NCBI GenBank assembly: GCA_024305745.1 | Contig: JAHRBS010000002.1 | Coordinates: 496,001-560,000, forward strand | Length of the DNA stretch: 64,000 bases | Origin: Polyporus tsugae | Taxonomy: Eukaryota; Basidiomycota; Agaricomycetes; Polyporales; Polyporaceae | Direction: 5' to 3' | Part shown: piece after piece, positions 50,301 to 62,660 of the stretch | How positions within the stretch are numbered: position 1 is the first letter of the stretch | Layout of the letters: the number at the start of each line of letters is the position of its first letter | Notes under the pieces: model-generated | Database searches by the model: none | What the model saw: the letters and a program-made list of their open reading frames with translations, nothing else | What the model was told of the DNA's origin: nothing | Position numbers and translations under genes: made by a program

Positions 50301-52487
50301 TCATCCGTTTTTCGCGCCCCCACTTGATGTGCGCCCTGGCTGGACAGAGGCGCGCTTCTGCTTCTTGACCAACTTCGCATGCCGCTCCTCCTCGGGTAAT
50401 CGCCCTGTTTTCGACGACGGCAGCGTCCGCGAACGTGTCACCGTGACCACCGAATTCGATCGTGACGGTGGTGATTCGACCACAGGCGACAGCTGGTTCC
50501 CCGTCGTCTCTATTGGCGACTTCTCTGGGAACGTTCACAGGCACGAGGTGAGTGGCCGTATGCGCACATTCAAAAACTATAACCCACGTTCTGTCGTCGT
50601 TCTCCGCCGACCAATCTTCTTCAAGCTGGGCACCGCGTCTCTGCTGATAAGCTTCCAGCCGTTCGTCTCCTCGTCTGAGCTCGCGAGGATATCCCCGACG
50701 GGCTCAGCCATGGGCACCGTCACCGCACTATCTGACGGTTTTGTCGTTGGAGGTGGTGGGATGTCGAGCATGAACCAGTCCTGGTGCTTGATCAAGAACT
50801 CGAGCACGTCCTGACTGAGATGATGTTCATGCGGTGACAGCTCGTGGCTTGGGTGTGCAATAAGAGCTGGCCGGAATATCACCGCCAGGTCTATACAATT
50901 GCCAGTGACGGGTGTGGGGCCGGCAGGTTTAACGCCAATGTTCTAGAGCCCCGGAGAAAGGTAAAGGGACGCACTCTTCGCCGTCATGAGATTCTTGTCC
51001 GATTTCCTCGCAAAGACCGATAGCAGATCGAGCACATACAGCAGCAGATACTGATTTGCGCGCGGCATTGAACGAATTAGCCGTTTGTACGTTGCGATAA
51101 TTTCGTCTTCATTACGAGGTTTCTTGGCTGTAGCACACATCAGTACGGGGCTAGCCTCACAATGACAGTATGTAATTTCGTCTCACCAAGCGCGTCTCGG
51201 AACTAGAAGTGTATGTCAGGTGTCGTTGCAACATGATGGGGTCGGGATGCTCACTAAATGGTACATGTCGTGGGGTATCACAGATTCCTGCACGTTGTCA
51301 GAGATAGGTAGGGAGAGATGCACGGAGGGCCGCCAAACATACGGGCATTTGAGTGAGGTATCGTCGGAACACGCTTGCAACATCGTGTGTTGTGTACTGC
51401 TCTTTCGTCCATTCCAGGCTCTTCCCATACTGCTCAAGACAATAGCGGAGACGTGGAGCGACCGTGTTGGGGGCACATATTTTGTGGAGCCGAGAGTGAA
51501 TAAAGAGTCCAACGAGATGCCAGAGTGGAGTGGTTCATGAGAAAAGGTAGAGTGAAATGCGAAGGGTTGGCACGCACTCGTGGAGGATTCTCGAAAGCAG
51601 CTTGCAGCTCCCGCATCCGCTTATTCGACCCATTGACGCGGAACGTCCCCTCCACCTCCGTCGCTGCTCCACGCTCAATCACATATTCTAAACGAAGGGC
51701 CATCAACCGGACGCACCATTCTCCTTCAGATATAACCCGCTGGAATAGGAGTGAGGACCAATATGATAGATAGGGTGCGACCCATATATTGGCGGATATT
51801 ACGACGCACCATTTCGCAACCACGACGGGTATATACCCCCACACGTACAGCTCTCCGTTCGCGTTCGCAGTCGAGATCTGCACGCTCGCGTGCTTGAGGC
51901 TCTCCTTGAGCGGCGTCCCGAACACGACGTGCTCCGGCCGCCCGCCCCCCAGGGCGGCGGCCCTCTTCTCCTCCGCCTCCTTCTTCGCCCGCTGCGCGAA
52001 CGTAAAACTGTTCCACCACGTCTTCAGGCTCGCCTTGGTCATCGCCTGCGCCGCGGGCTCGTGGGTCGTGTTCGGGGCTGGGGCGGTGGTCGTCATGGGG
52101 TCCGGCGGAGAGGCGGGAGAGGGGCTGTCAATGCTCGCGGGCCCGTTGGCGTTCGCTCCCGTGCCCGCTGCGACTAGTGTTCCGGGGTCGGCGACGGTCT
52201 GGGCGTGACTTTCGGTGTGAGCGAGAGGCGCGCGCGCAACTCCGGGACGTACGTACTGTTCCTGCTCCTGCCTTTGCTTCTGCTGCTCCGAGGCCGGGGC
52301 CGACGGTGAGGTTGAACGGGCGACTGGGGATGTCGACGGTGTTGGATCGGCGGCGATGGCCCCGCGCGAGGAGGTCAAGGAGCGGTCTGCGGCGGGTCCG
52401 GGAGGCCAGGGTGGAGAACGGAGAACGGGGGTGCGGTCGGGGCGTGGGCGCGTGCTTGCCACAGACGTCAGCGCCCGGAACACGTTC
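50301..52487 (-). CDS. RhoGAP-domain protein (N-terminus incomplete)
   Basis: Nine exons (52487-51810, 51739-51717, 51687-51578, 51432-51343, 51287-51255, 51202-51187, 51127-50975, 50890-50588, 50524-50301) keep one frame to TGA at 50301. A low-complexity Pro/Ser-rich N-terminus leads to ASVQISTANANGELYVWGYI and then the RhoGAP domain. That has the arginine finger in EGTFRVNGS, YGKSLEW, TTHDVASVFRRYLTQMP, the ANQYLLLYVLDLLSVFA helix, and NLAVIFRPALIAH. A basic tail follows. It should stimulate GTP hydrolysis by a Rho-family GTPase. The first exon shown starts at an acceptor site, so the start codon lies upstream and was not found. Confidence 0.85.
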
Positions 52488-53190
52488 CTAGAACGGCAGA
52501 TGTTCGCTCTTTAGGCTGATGCGACGTCGACGGCGGGGCAGGTTAGGAGAGCTCGAGATCGAGAGGGCGGCGGGGGAAGGGCGGAGGAGTAGATTCAAGG
52601 CACTTGAGTCTCTCTGGCCAAGGCGCGATTGAATGCTTCCGTGGAGCCCCACGGGCCACCGCTGGTGCTGTGAAGTCAACGACGTGCTAGTCCTTAGGCG
52701 ACTTCCGGACGCCCATCTCGCGACCCAACTCACTCAGGCTGGGATCAGTGTTCGGGCACTGGTATGAAGGTATCCGAAAGGTGGTTTGCACGCCGTGTCG
52801 GCCTGCGGATCAGGGCTGCGGGTATCCAAGAGAGAGTGGGCACTTCAGAGTCGATGGCGGGGCAAGACGCACACGGATATGATTGAGCTCGTCTACTTGC
52901 GAGTAGGTACGGCTTTACGCAGGCACGCAAGATCATTAGCCGTATATGGTACACCGTAATGAACATGTGGTTCGGAATGTGACATGTCGAAGGGACTATA
53001 GATACAACGCTCTCCACTCGCAATCGCGCAAATCCGGCCACCTGACAGTGCCACAAATCATCCGACGGATCACAGTCGTCGGCCTTGTCCATCCAGTGGC
53101 ATCCACGCGAACTGGGTGCGATGTCGCTGGAGTGCGACCAATCGTCGTATTCGGCGATGCGTACAAGTGCTCATCGGTAATCTGATCGCG
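52488..53190. other. Intergenic region; may hold the 5' exon of the RhoGAP gene
   Basis: The RhoGAP model opens with a splice acceptor at 52487, so its start exon should lie here. The minus-strand frame 52733-52488 is serine/arginine-rich and unconvincing. Otherwise nothing is seen up to the end of the DUF6535-type gene. Confidence 0.4.
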
Positions 53191-55152
53191 TTACCCTGCA
53201 GCGCCATCCGCAAGACGGGCTTGGGGGTGCGTCTCCGCTTGCTGCGCACTGGTGCGGTGACGGCGTTCAAATGCCCGAGATTTCAACATGCCTTGAAGCA
53301 GAAGATGTTCCTTCTGCGAAAGTTGTAGAAGGCCGAGTTGGATACCTTCCAGCAACGCGTCCAGCAGCGCGGGTTCGACGAGGCTCGGTTCCTTGTCGAT
53401 AAGGGCGGAAAGGCCAGACACGAGCTTGCCCACACTGGACGCTTCGCATCTTGCGCCCTCCTCGTTGCATTGGTCAAGGAAAGCGCTCAGGTCTCGGAGC
53501 AGCCCCCGGAGCCGCTGTCTGTGATACTCCCCCTCGCGGCGGACGATGCCATGGGGGAAGAGGATGACGGCGCATGCCTTCATGAACAGGTCACGAAGGT
53601 TTTGCCGATAGCAGTCCTTGGCGAACGAGATTATGCTGCCCATATCTAGGTACAGCGGGTTTCACAGATGAGATTTCTCGCCGACCTGTAGTAGTAGGAG
53701 CAGCTGCTCACCTGGCGGATAGTAGGAATGTGGCATTGCGAGTGTGCCTTCGCACAGTAGATTGAGCGCGGCGCGACGGAGGGGGAACGGTTCGCTACTG
53801 CGTATCAAGCCGGCCACACCATCTAGCACCGACACAACGAATGAGGGAATCTTCTTTTCGGCCTTGCTCGCCCCCAAGGAGAATTCCCACAAGGTCCACA
53901 GCACGTCCAGTGGGCCTATCGTAGAGGGATCGTGATCGCGTGGGCGGCCCCTAATGCGAAGAAGCTTCAACAGCATCCTGACTGTGCGTTCCTTGGTCCT
54001 CTTGTCGAAATTGCTGCCGGCGTCGCGCAATAGGTGACTGCACGAGCGCGAGCGGACTTGATCCATAAGCGTGACCGGAGAGAGGTGGGCTTTTCGCGCA
54101 ATCATCCGGAAGACGAAGGCATCAGCGTTCTCGGAGCTGAGCTCTTGAATGACCGAAGCAAGAGAGTCCTGGACGTCGACGTGGTCGACGTAGGTCGTAT
54201 GTATCCATGTCATCGCTTTGAAGTCGAGGTCATCCAGGCGTATCTGCATTGTAGAGGTGTCGCGTTCGCCCCAGCTCTTGAAGCGGGGCTGTCGTGGCCT
54301 AAGGGTCCAGGAGCGTCCGGTGCCGTCAACCGGGCCCAACACTGACCATAATTTGTACACCCATGCAATAATAATTCTGCGCACACAGATGGCTGTCCAA
54401 GATTGTGGTGACTTGAAAGGACAGCGGCGGGAGAAGGCGGGAGTAATCGTTGTGATAATATAGAAAAGAAGGGAACTTCCGATCAGGGATGTGACCACAC
54501 CGGCAACGATAGGTTGTAGCGAGAAGAGGAAGTCGACGAGACCCGCGAAAAATAATATTAGGGACAGTTCCAGGAGAATGGGGAGGAATGCCATGATCTC
54601 GGGGACGTTCCAGGCGACCAGCCCGTCAAAGCGATGTTGCCGCAGTCGTATGCTGTCACGGGAAGGCAACGACACAGCGGCCATGTACTCCCGAAGCCAC
54701 TGTTTGACCATGATGCCTATCAAGGCGGAGACGAGTGCGCATACAAGGCTGGTGAACCAGAGCGCGTTGATACGGATGCTTTGCCTAGAGGGACGTGCGG
54801 TTGGCAAGGAGTTGGATTGGAGCGTTGAGTTGCCATCTTGTTGGAGAAGCTGAGATATCGTCTGCAGTATCTGTACTGTCTGCTGGGATGGGTCATCCTG
54901 AAGGAGTTTGTACGCTTCTATGTTGAAGGCAGTGACGACGGCAGAGAATAGACCAGCCTGCAATGGCTGGGTAAGAATTGTTCTGGGGTCAGAGTTGACA
55001 GTGACTATGAAACCGCTCACAAAAACTAGCAAGGTATCGATTTCTTCTTTCCAAGCTCGAACCATAGCGTCGTCGTGTTCTTTCATCAGGCGAGTGTAGA
55101 AAGACCAGTCCACTGGCTGTTCATCGCCGTCGCCTCCCTGTTTGATGGGCAT
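53191..55152 (-). CDS. DUF6535-type basidiomycete membrane protein
   Basis: Three exons (55152-55021, 54957-53712, 53645-53191) give 610 residues. The N-terminal block has VDWSFYTRLMKEHDDAMV and WKEEIDTLLVF joined across intron 1 to AGLFSAVVTAFNIEAYKLL, the signature of DUF6535 proteins. Further hydrophobic helices are at about residues 150-175 and 230-285 (LLELSLILFFAGLVDFLF; SSLLFYIITTITP). The remainder is a soluble helical region. Function is unknown; the family is greatly expanded in wood-decay Agaricomycetes. It is divergent from the GBD/FH3 gene 386 bp away. Confidence 0.85.
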
Positions 55153-55538
55153 AAGTACCACATGAAAACGACAGGGAGACAGGCTCTCGCACCTCTGGAA
55201 GGATCTTGTAACGCATATACTCTGAAGTCTGAGTGGATGAGTGGGAGCCAGTATTGGTGGACATGGTAGTGGGGGAGAACGTCGTCGATACGCACGCAGT
55301 ACTATACATGGTGACCGGTGATGCATGATCATCCGAAGTGCTTCAAGTTCGCGTGGGTACCGCCTTGAAATAATGAGACGCGAGCACGTGACACGACGCG
55401 TCGAAGGAATGGGCGGCTAATGGCCACGCGGCCGAGGTTCGAGTTTGGGCGTTCGGGTTGGCTCAAGCTGGTGTTTGTCCCCTCTCCTAGTCCCTCATTC
55501 TTTTCTTTCTCTGCAGCTCTTTCTAAACGACACCAGCC
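55153..55538. promoter_or_regulatory. Shared divergent promoter region (DUF6535-type and GBD/FH3 genes)
   Basis: The two start codons face away from each other across 386 bp. A pyrimidine-rich run (cccctctcctagtccctcattcttttctttctctgcag) precedes the GBD/FH3 ATG in split form. No specific site is identified. Confidence 0.4.
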
Positions 55539-57945
55539 ATGTTCAAAAGCATCCTTCCCTCGAGGCGCATCCCGTCCTCCGACTTCCAGATGCTCACCTC
55601 TCCAATAGACACCGCTGAATTGGAACCTAACGGCAAAGAGAACTACTTTGCAATCCCCTACGACACTAACACGACCAACAATGCGAACCCCAAGACCGAA
55701 AAACGAAAGAAGATGAAGGGCAAGGCCCTATCCGAACAAGAGACACCCGAGGACTTCGACAGGTTACTGGTGAGCCTCCGTTCTCTTTCAATCTCGCCCG
55801 TGCCCTGTAAATGTATGCGTATCTACATTCTATCGCATCTTACAATCCTTGCTGCTGCCACATTACTGAGCACACACTCTAATGTGGACATTTCTCAACG
55901 CCGATATCTCACTTCGATTCATCGCCGTCTGAAGCTTCAATGTCAAGTTTAGAGACTCCTACTGACATTGCATACGCTCAGGACGAACTCCAAATCCCTT
56001 CTACACTCAGGCCTAAACTGGCCACCATGGACCCTACAGTCAAGGCTGCCTTCCTCAAGTCCTCTCAAGTCCTGGCGCAGATGAAGCTTGCGCCTGCACC
56101 CCTCACTCCACGCACACTCCGTCGCGTCCACAGCAGCGAGTCGATGCTTTCTTCTCCTCGGCCCCAGAAACCCTCTTTGGAAGAGTATGATCTTACTGAG
56201 GCACCTATAATCCCCATGGCCCTTGGGACTAGCCATTCTCGCGGCAAGTCCCTCGACGTGCGGAGGCAGGCCCTGGAACCCAAACCGGCACCGGTCGCTC
56301 CCCTCAAGGTCTCCAGGGACAAGAAGAAGTCCTCCGCGACCACGCCGGAGAAGTATGTCAACATTCTCCTCTCACAGTCCAGCATGAACATGGACATCGA
56401 GGTCATTAAGAAGCTTCGGCTTCTTCTCCGAAACGAGTCGGCGAGGTGTGTTGGATGTTTACGTGTGTATGGTCTTCACAATCTGACCGTATTGTAGCTG
56501 GACGGAAGCCTTCCTCCAGCATGGCGGGTACGATGCCATTCTCACCCGCCTGAACGAAATTCTTGACGTAGAGTGGCGGTGGGTCGTTCAACCTCTTCCT
56601 ATGTGTCATGCTTTGCATGCTCACAACTCAGAACAGAGAAGAGCAACACGACGACCAAATCCTCCACGAGTTCCTCCGCTGCGTCAAGGCATTGTCTACC
56701 TCCGTGGTCGGCTGCGCGGGTCTCCGGGATCACTGCCCGGCACCGTTCGATAAACTTGTCACTCTCCTGTACTCGGACAAGAAACCTGGCGATGTCCCGA
56801 CACGGCAACTTGTCGTCGAACTGCTGCTGAATCTCTTCGACCTGTATCCCCCGTCATCCCTCCCCTCTACTGGCAGCCCTGCGGCAGCTCTGTCACATTC
56901 GCGTTCACGGTCCATTCCATGGGAGCTCTCGTCGACCGCGATGAGCTCCACGAGCAACTTGATCGTTCTCCCACGTCCTCACGGGACCCTCTTCTCGCTG
57001 ATCAAGACCTTGTTGCTCACTCCTGCCCCACTCCCTAGCGAAGCCCCTGGCACCCCGATCGAACCACATGCTTTCATCGAGGAGCTACACCGGCCGCGTG
57101 TCTACAAGACGTACCTCCAGGAGCTCAGTGACGTCTGTAGAGACTACTTCTGGGTCTTCTGCCACCCCAGCAACACCGTCTGGGACCTCCATGAGACTGA
57201 CGAGGCCAAGGTGGAGAAACCTCGCGCGCCCGGCGGTATGACTGGTGGCGTCGAGTTCGAGGCCATGTGCTATATGGTGAGTTGTCATGGCGTATGTGCG
57301 TAATGATTGCCAATATTCTGATGCGTCGTGTGCAGACGATGCACTTCAAGTTCCTCAACGCAATCGCCAGCCATGTGCGCGCTCTCAACCTGCCGAAAGA
57401 TCACGAGCACTCGGCATACCGGTTCCACCAGGACATGTTCCAGTCCGGCATCGAGCGCGTCATCTCAGTACGTCCTGTTCGCCGACTATATGCGCGCCCC
57501 GCGCTACACATACTCACCTCCTTGCCAACGCCAACAGATCGCGCGCAAGGCGTCGACCACTTATTACCCGACGCTCCACCTCGAGATCGCGAGGTTCGTC
57601 GCCGCGGCGGGTCTGTCTGGCGTCGAAATTCCCTGGTCGCTCTCGCGCATGATCGGCCAGCCCCCCACGGCGATGCGCAAGCAGCCGGCTGCCCCTGGCC
57701 CCATCGCTGCCCCCATCACTCTCCCACTCCCGCCGCGGACGCCGCCTTCGCGGAGCACGCCCACGACCCCGACAAAGCGCAGCGCGCCCCCGCCTGGGTT
57801 CGCGGGATACGACGCGCGGCCGCAGCCCAGCCAGTCGGTGTACCCGTCGGGATATGCGGCTGCGCAGAGCAGAACCTCGATCGATGTTGAACGGGTGCGC
57901 ACGCCGGCGCCGCAGAGCAGGAAGGTCACGCCGATGTTCAACTGA
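55539..57945 (+). CDS. Formin-type GTPase-binding (GBD/FH3) protein without FH2
   Basis: Six exons (55539-55769, 55982-56445, 56498-56578, 56637-57276, 57336-57467, 57538-57945) give 651 residues. An N-terminal tail contains PEDFDRLLDELQIPSTLRPK, then KYVNILLSQSSMNMDIEVI and LRNESASWTEAFLQHGGYDAILTRL. This is the Rho-binding/armadillo start of diaphanous-type formins. HEFLRCVKALSTS, ELLLNLFDLYPP and YLQELSDVCRDYFWVFCHPS continue the helical repeats. The C-terminus is Pro/Ser-rich, ending SRKVTPMFN; there is no FH1-FH2 actin module. It may be a Rho effector or formin regulator in polarity or septation (inference). Confidence 0.8.
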
Positions 57946-58792
57946 GACTGAGCTGGCGGTGGTGGTTGGTTTCGAGATGCCCATGATAGACTTTGACGAG
58001 ACGGACGAGGACGGTGACGATAATGACGGCGATGTTGAGTATATGCGCACGCATGCTTCCTAGGTTCCTTCTACTCTTATGTTGGATTCCCAATTCCACC
58101 TTGCGTTCTGATTTCTGATACGTCTGTTGTGTTTGAGTACTGCGTTTCTTCTGTGTTTGCGTTGATGATCATGAGATGTGCTTGTACTTATGTAATGTGA
58201 ACGAATGGCACCTGGTGGGCCATGTCAGAGTATCGATGCGTGAAGCGGTATTGTGCTGTGCACATAAATCTAGGGGGCGAGGATGTGCGCATTGCTTGCA
58301 TTCATCGAGTGGTTTGGTTTGCAAATCCCAGTCGCATATGCACGCCCCGACCTGGCACTGATCGTCACTGTTGTGCTGTACGTAGCGTTCCGGCACGGTG
58401 GTATGGCGCACGGAGCTGCCGCACGGGAGCGTTTGAGTGGCTAGGTACATGATTTGTCGATTGCTACTAGTTACTGTAATATGAAGACTGGGTACATGAG
58501 TAACTAAGACAATGCACGGGAGAGCTGAACAACACTTTAAGCAACACCTGTAACATCTCAGACTATCCTGTGAGTATATGTGGGGAGTCGACGTTTCTGA
58601 CTTGGATCCTCATATCCAATAGGTCGCTATGTTTGAAAGAAGTCGTGAGCAGGAAGTTCGTGGGGTTCGTGAGGTTAGTACATGTTCGTCAGTGGCATAT
58701 CTCGTCTCCATAAAAAGACAGCAGGAGTAAGTAACAGTGGAGAGAGGGGAATCGTGAAGGACGTCCGTTTCACCATGTAGTATGTTTATGTT
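57946..58792. other. Convergent intergenic region
   Basis: Both flanking genes end here. An acidic open stretch directly after the GBD/FH3 stop (ETDEDGDDNDGDVEYM) is in a different frame and probably 3' UTR. AT-rich, with nothing else recognised. Confidence 0.5.
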
Positions 58793-60274
58793 TTACAAGA
58801 CTTCAATAGCACCCCATTCCAACACCCTGAAACGGCGTTCGTCCGCCGCCTCAGGCTTCACCCCAACAACGGCCGCCCAGTCCACCTGGCCGACACGGTT
58901 CCGTGCTGCGGACCACACGTCGGCGTCGGCGTCGGCGGCGGGCACGCCACGGAAGAGCATCATGACGCGCGTGACGATGTCCGGGGCGGGACGCACGACG
59001 AGCTCCGCCGCGCGCTCGTACACAGGCTGCGGGAGGAAGCGGAGCGCGACGAACGGCTGCTTGGCCAGCAGGGGCAGCCAGTACGTGATGAAGTCGTTGC
59101 GCGCCGCGGTGTGCAGCGTGAGGGCTTTCAGCACGCCGTCCAGGTAGGGTAGGAGCTCGTCGAACGGCAGGAGCACGGCGGTCGGGCTGCAAGGGTCGAG
59201 CAGGGGGTACGCGGGGTCGAAGTGATCGTGATCATGATCATGACTAGGGGCGACTGCGTTTGAGCCTGCGGGGCTCAGCGGGGGACTGGGAGGGGCGGCG
59301 CGGTGGGCGGCGGCCTCCCAGAACAGGTAGGACAGCTCGAGGCCTGTGTGCTTCTCGACGAGCGCGCCGTCCGGGCTGGCGGAGACGGTCCATGTGATCG
59401 CCTGTCGGCCGTCGGCCTGCCGCTTCGGATCCACGAGCGGGTAGATGTGCGTGAAGGACCACTGGGGGACCAGATGGACGGAGACGGCTACTTCTGGCAG
59501 GGCTTGGGGCGGAAACAGGTACACAACCGGCTTCCGCACTGCCCGGGGTGCGTGGCGGGGTATCGCGTACGTGGACCCGTCTGATGGAGTAGGAGGCCTA
59601 CTCGGGACTTCTGTAGGTGCATACGGAGATGTAGAAATACTCGGCTCCGAGGGAGGGTACAGTGGAGGGGATGGTGACCGGCGCACTGGTTGTGGTCGGG
59701 GCTTACGTTGCGACGGGCGCGGACGAGTGTGCTGTGACGGCCGTGGCTGAGGTGGGGGGACGGTTTCAGGAGAAGGATTGTATCTAGTCGAAAAAAACAC
59801 GCGTTAGATTCTAGAAAACATACTGCCTGTGGGCGTTACTCACCTCGTGGACGACTTGGTCGTCGAGGGCGGAGTATCGGAGCGCTTTGTTTGGCTCAGA
59901 GGAGGTTGAGGTTTCTCAAGTAAGCGGTTTTTCCGCTCGTCGTCAAACCTCTCGAAAGCAGATATTCTGACCAAATCTAGCCAAGAACCATCCGGAAGGC
60001 GTTTCAGTAGGTCGTCTGTGACTTCGATCCTGCCACCATCAGAGGTGTTGGTAACGAGCACATATTCATGTTCGACCGGCCCAAGACGAAAATGTGCGCA
60101 CGCCTTCCTAATAATAGCCTGGTAATAGTATATTTCAATAGCAGGTTGATCTTGTGGATAGATACCGCGTACCTCCGTGCTGTTGTTGTCAAATGCCGCA
60201 GTACGCGAATTCCAGTTGACGTGAACGAGAGGTGCGTCTCTGTTGCCGACAAGGGCTCGCCTAAGTCGCTTCAT
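58793..60274 (-). CDS. Conserved basidiomycete protein of unknown function
   Basis: Exons 60274-59844 and 59783-58793 give 473 residues. A 54-nt segment inside exon 1 (60172-60119, beginning GTACGC and ending CAG) could be an intron, which would give 455 residues in the same frame. The N-terminal 110 residues look like a small alpha/beta domain. A Pro/Ser/Arg-rich linker follows, then a conserved C-terminal domain with RKPVVYLFPPQALPEVAVSV, VPQWSFTHIYPL, ITWTVSASPDG and GLELSYLFWEA. I recognise this C-terminal pattern from Agaricomycete hypothetical proteins but no function is known. Confidence 0.8.
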
Positions 60275-61567
60275 GGGGTTCTCTGTTATAATTTTTTGCT
60301 AAACAGAGTGTCCACAGGGCCGAAGCATATGAGAAGGGGACGACTGTAGCAATTGAGTCGTAGTGCTATGTGCACCGTGTAAAGCGAACCCGAGGAGCCA
60401 AATGTTCAACGGGTCGGACCTCGATATAAGCGGAGCTTGAATTGATGGGGCTGCCACTCAAGACGCCCTCATTCCCTGTGCGTGCACACTCCTTCGCCTC
60501 ATGACCTTCCCACTGTATGGGGACTTGAACGTCCCTCGCTTGGATTACATCATTGTAGCATTCGACACACACTACAGTTAGCCACCTACATGCCCCTCGA
60601 TAATGGGATTCAGACCAGGTTGCATGACGAAACGCGCACTGGCATATTGAACTCCGGAAACGCAAGTTGGATCTGGAATAGCTGGACATTGATAGGTATG
60701 CTTATCGGTACGTCTATGCATACATACAGAAGTCGCTAAACACATTGCAAGAGAAGCGCAGGTCCCGCAGGTCCCTACGGAGTCGCTTGTCTGTGAGCAC
60801 CTCTCGCAGACAAACTTCTCAGTAGAAGCGTGCAGGCCCGCATACAGTCTCTTAACATTGAAAATCATGGCCATTGCTTTCCCCCTCCTTCCCGGGTCGG
60901 AGAGCGTGCACGGGCTGGCGCGCTCCAACGGAGACGCTTGTCTGCGAGCATCTCTCGCAGACAAACTTCTCAGTTAGGGCACGCGAGCCCAGTGGCGGCC
61001 CACCGGTCACCGGTCACCTCCCAGCCCCTGCAATTCTTATGGAGGTGAGCTTGCGACGCTCGCGATGAGAGGGCGTGTTCTCGCTGGACGACACTTTGAG
61101 GGCCTCTTTATACCTTTGCAAAGGGTACGCTTTGTTTCACTTGATCCAAGCTTTGTGTTGAGACGTCTTGTCTTTCCGACACCTGAGCAATGCTAACGCC
61201 ATGCGCTACTGCCGTACATTCCAATGGTGTACGCAGAGTGGCCAGTGCGTGGCGTGATAGTATTGTGTTATTGACAGCGATCGCGTTGCCAAAGTATTGT
61301 ATAACCACAGTGCCGTGCTAGAAGCAATCTACGCTTGAGAGCATGACATGGTCCAGGGTATCGACGTCTGTCAAGACCAGATGCTATGGTTTTGTGATAG
61401 TGTTGTTCCAATCGAACGCTGGGCATGCATGACTTAAGGCTAGAGAGTATGGTTATGTTCACGCGCGCTGTTTCTCTGATCTCCAAAGGTGCGTTTCGCA
61501 AGTCAAAAGCACGTATTAATCTGGTATACAGTACAGGTATACCAAATCCCCATATATTCTACACAGC
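60275..61567. other. Intergenic region with a direct repeat
   Basis: No gene is supported. It holds the direct repeat at 60780-60823 / 60931-60974. Open frames at 60578-60964 (minus) and 61425-61835 (plus) have no recognisable content; the latter overlaps the CsbD-like gene on the other strand. Confidence 0.55.
60780..60988. repeat. Direct repeat of about 44 bp, 150 bp apart
   Basis: gcttgtctgtgagcac...ctctcgcagacaaacttctcagt occurs at 60780-60823 and again at 60931-60974, with only two or three differences. Each unit also contains an internal gtctg / cagac inverted pair (tgtctgNgagcaNctctcgcagaca), so each could form a hairpin. Confidence 0.75.
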
Positions 61568-62015
61568 TCAGGCCTTAGGCTTGTTCAGATCCTGCTGCGC
61601 CTCGCCCTTATCGTGGCGAACGTTTCCTGTTATACCAACTGTGTTAGTGTCTCCGACCTTGATAATGCGAAGCAGGCGACGTCTCACCTTCCAACTCCTG
61701 CTGGCGGTCGCCGGTGAGGGCACCAACGACGGCGTCCTTCTTACCGGTAATGCGGTCGGTAGCGCCGTCGACGTAGCCCTTGGCCTGAGCGGCGTTGTAC
61801 TCGCCCTCGCCCTGGGCGTGCTCCTCTTTGCCTGACTGGGACCAAGTGGTGGCGCCGGTGAGGTCGCCGACAGTCTCGACGACGGTGCCTTTGAGGGAGT
61901 GGTACTGGCCGGTGACCTTCCTGTATCCGGCGTTAATAACTATCTCGACGGAAAGGTATACTCGGGAAAGTGAATGGACTCACGAGGGCTCGTTGGTGTT
62001 GGCGGTGTAAGACAT
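61568..62015 (-). CDS. CsbD-like stress-response protein, paralogue 1
   Basis: Three exons (62015-61984, 61920-61688, 61626-61568) give 107 residues. The protein is small, hydrophilic and glycine/lysine/glutamate-rich: [69 protein letters not shown]. This is the CsbD pattern of small stress proteins. Its exact molecular role is not established. A minus-strand TATAAA at 62098-62103 lies 83 bp upstream. Exon 2 is 233 nt, the same as in its divergent sister. Confidence 0.9.
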
Positions 62016-62630
62016 GGTGATTGTGTTAAGAGTTGGTCGAGTGAAGTGAGGATGTCTGGTATGTGTTTGTGGGGATCTGGAGACAACGTTCCCTGGCTTT
62101 ATATGCGTTTCCTGGATATGTAGTCGACGACGTTTCGTGAGAGCGTTCAATTGCGTCACAGTGGGGCCGTCAATGGGCAGGTCATGTGTTCCTGGTGCCG
62201 GATCCACCTCCGCGCGGAGGCGATATGAGATTGCAATTTAGAAGAAGAATTGAGAATGCTCTAATGCATAAGACACGAGCTGGAGCGCGTAATGGCGCCG
62301 GCGTTGAAAAAATGACGTAGCCGGCAGTGCCCACTGAAAACATATGCCAATGGCCAGCCACACATCCATTCTAGGGCAACACATCGTGCAAGGCCTTTCT
62401 CCCTGGGGACGCTAGCGAAGAACGGAGAACGGATGTTACGACGGGTACGATCGTCGGGTGCGTTCCCACGGCGGCGAACAATCCTTCCCCCAACCTCTTC
62501 AAGCTGTGTCTTCACAATCTCTGGCCCTTTCCGGCAGCCACCAGTGACGCAATCTTGTATCGACTCGGATGACGCCAATGGCTTTAGATCCCATCTCGCG
62601 GTCACCCTATTCAGCGACTCATTCTCGCCC

Positions 62631-62638
62631 TGACGTCA
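62631..62638. promoter_or_regulatory. CRE site 1 (TGACGTCA)
   Basis: Perfect 8-bp CRE palindrome, part of a 15-bp direct repeat ctgacgtcatcgtca (62630-62644), about 220 bp upstream of the paralogue 2 ATG. Confidence 0.7.
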
Positions 62639-62652
62639 TCGTCAACCTGTTC

Positions 62653-62660
62653 TGACGTCA
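62653..62660. promoter_or_regulatory. CRE site 2 (TGACGTCA)
   Basis: Second perfect CRE, 22 bp (about two helical turns) from the first and embedded in the second copy of ctgacgtcatcgtca (62652-62666). Confidence 0.7.
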
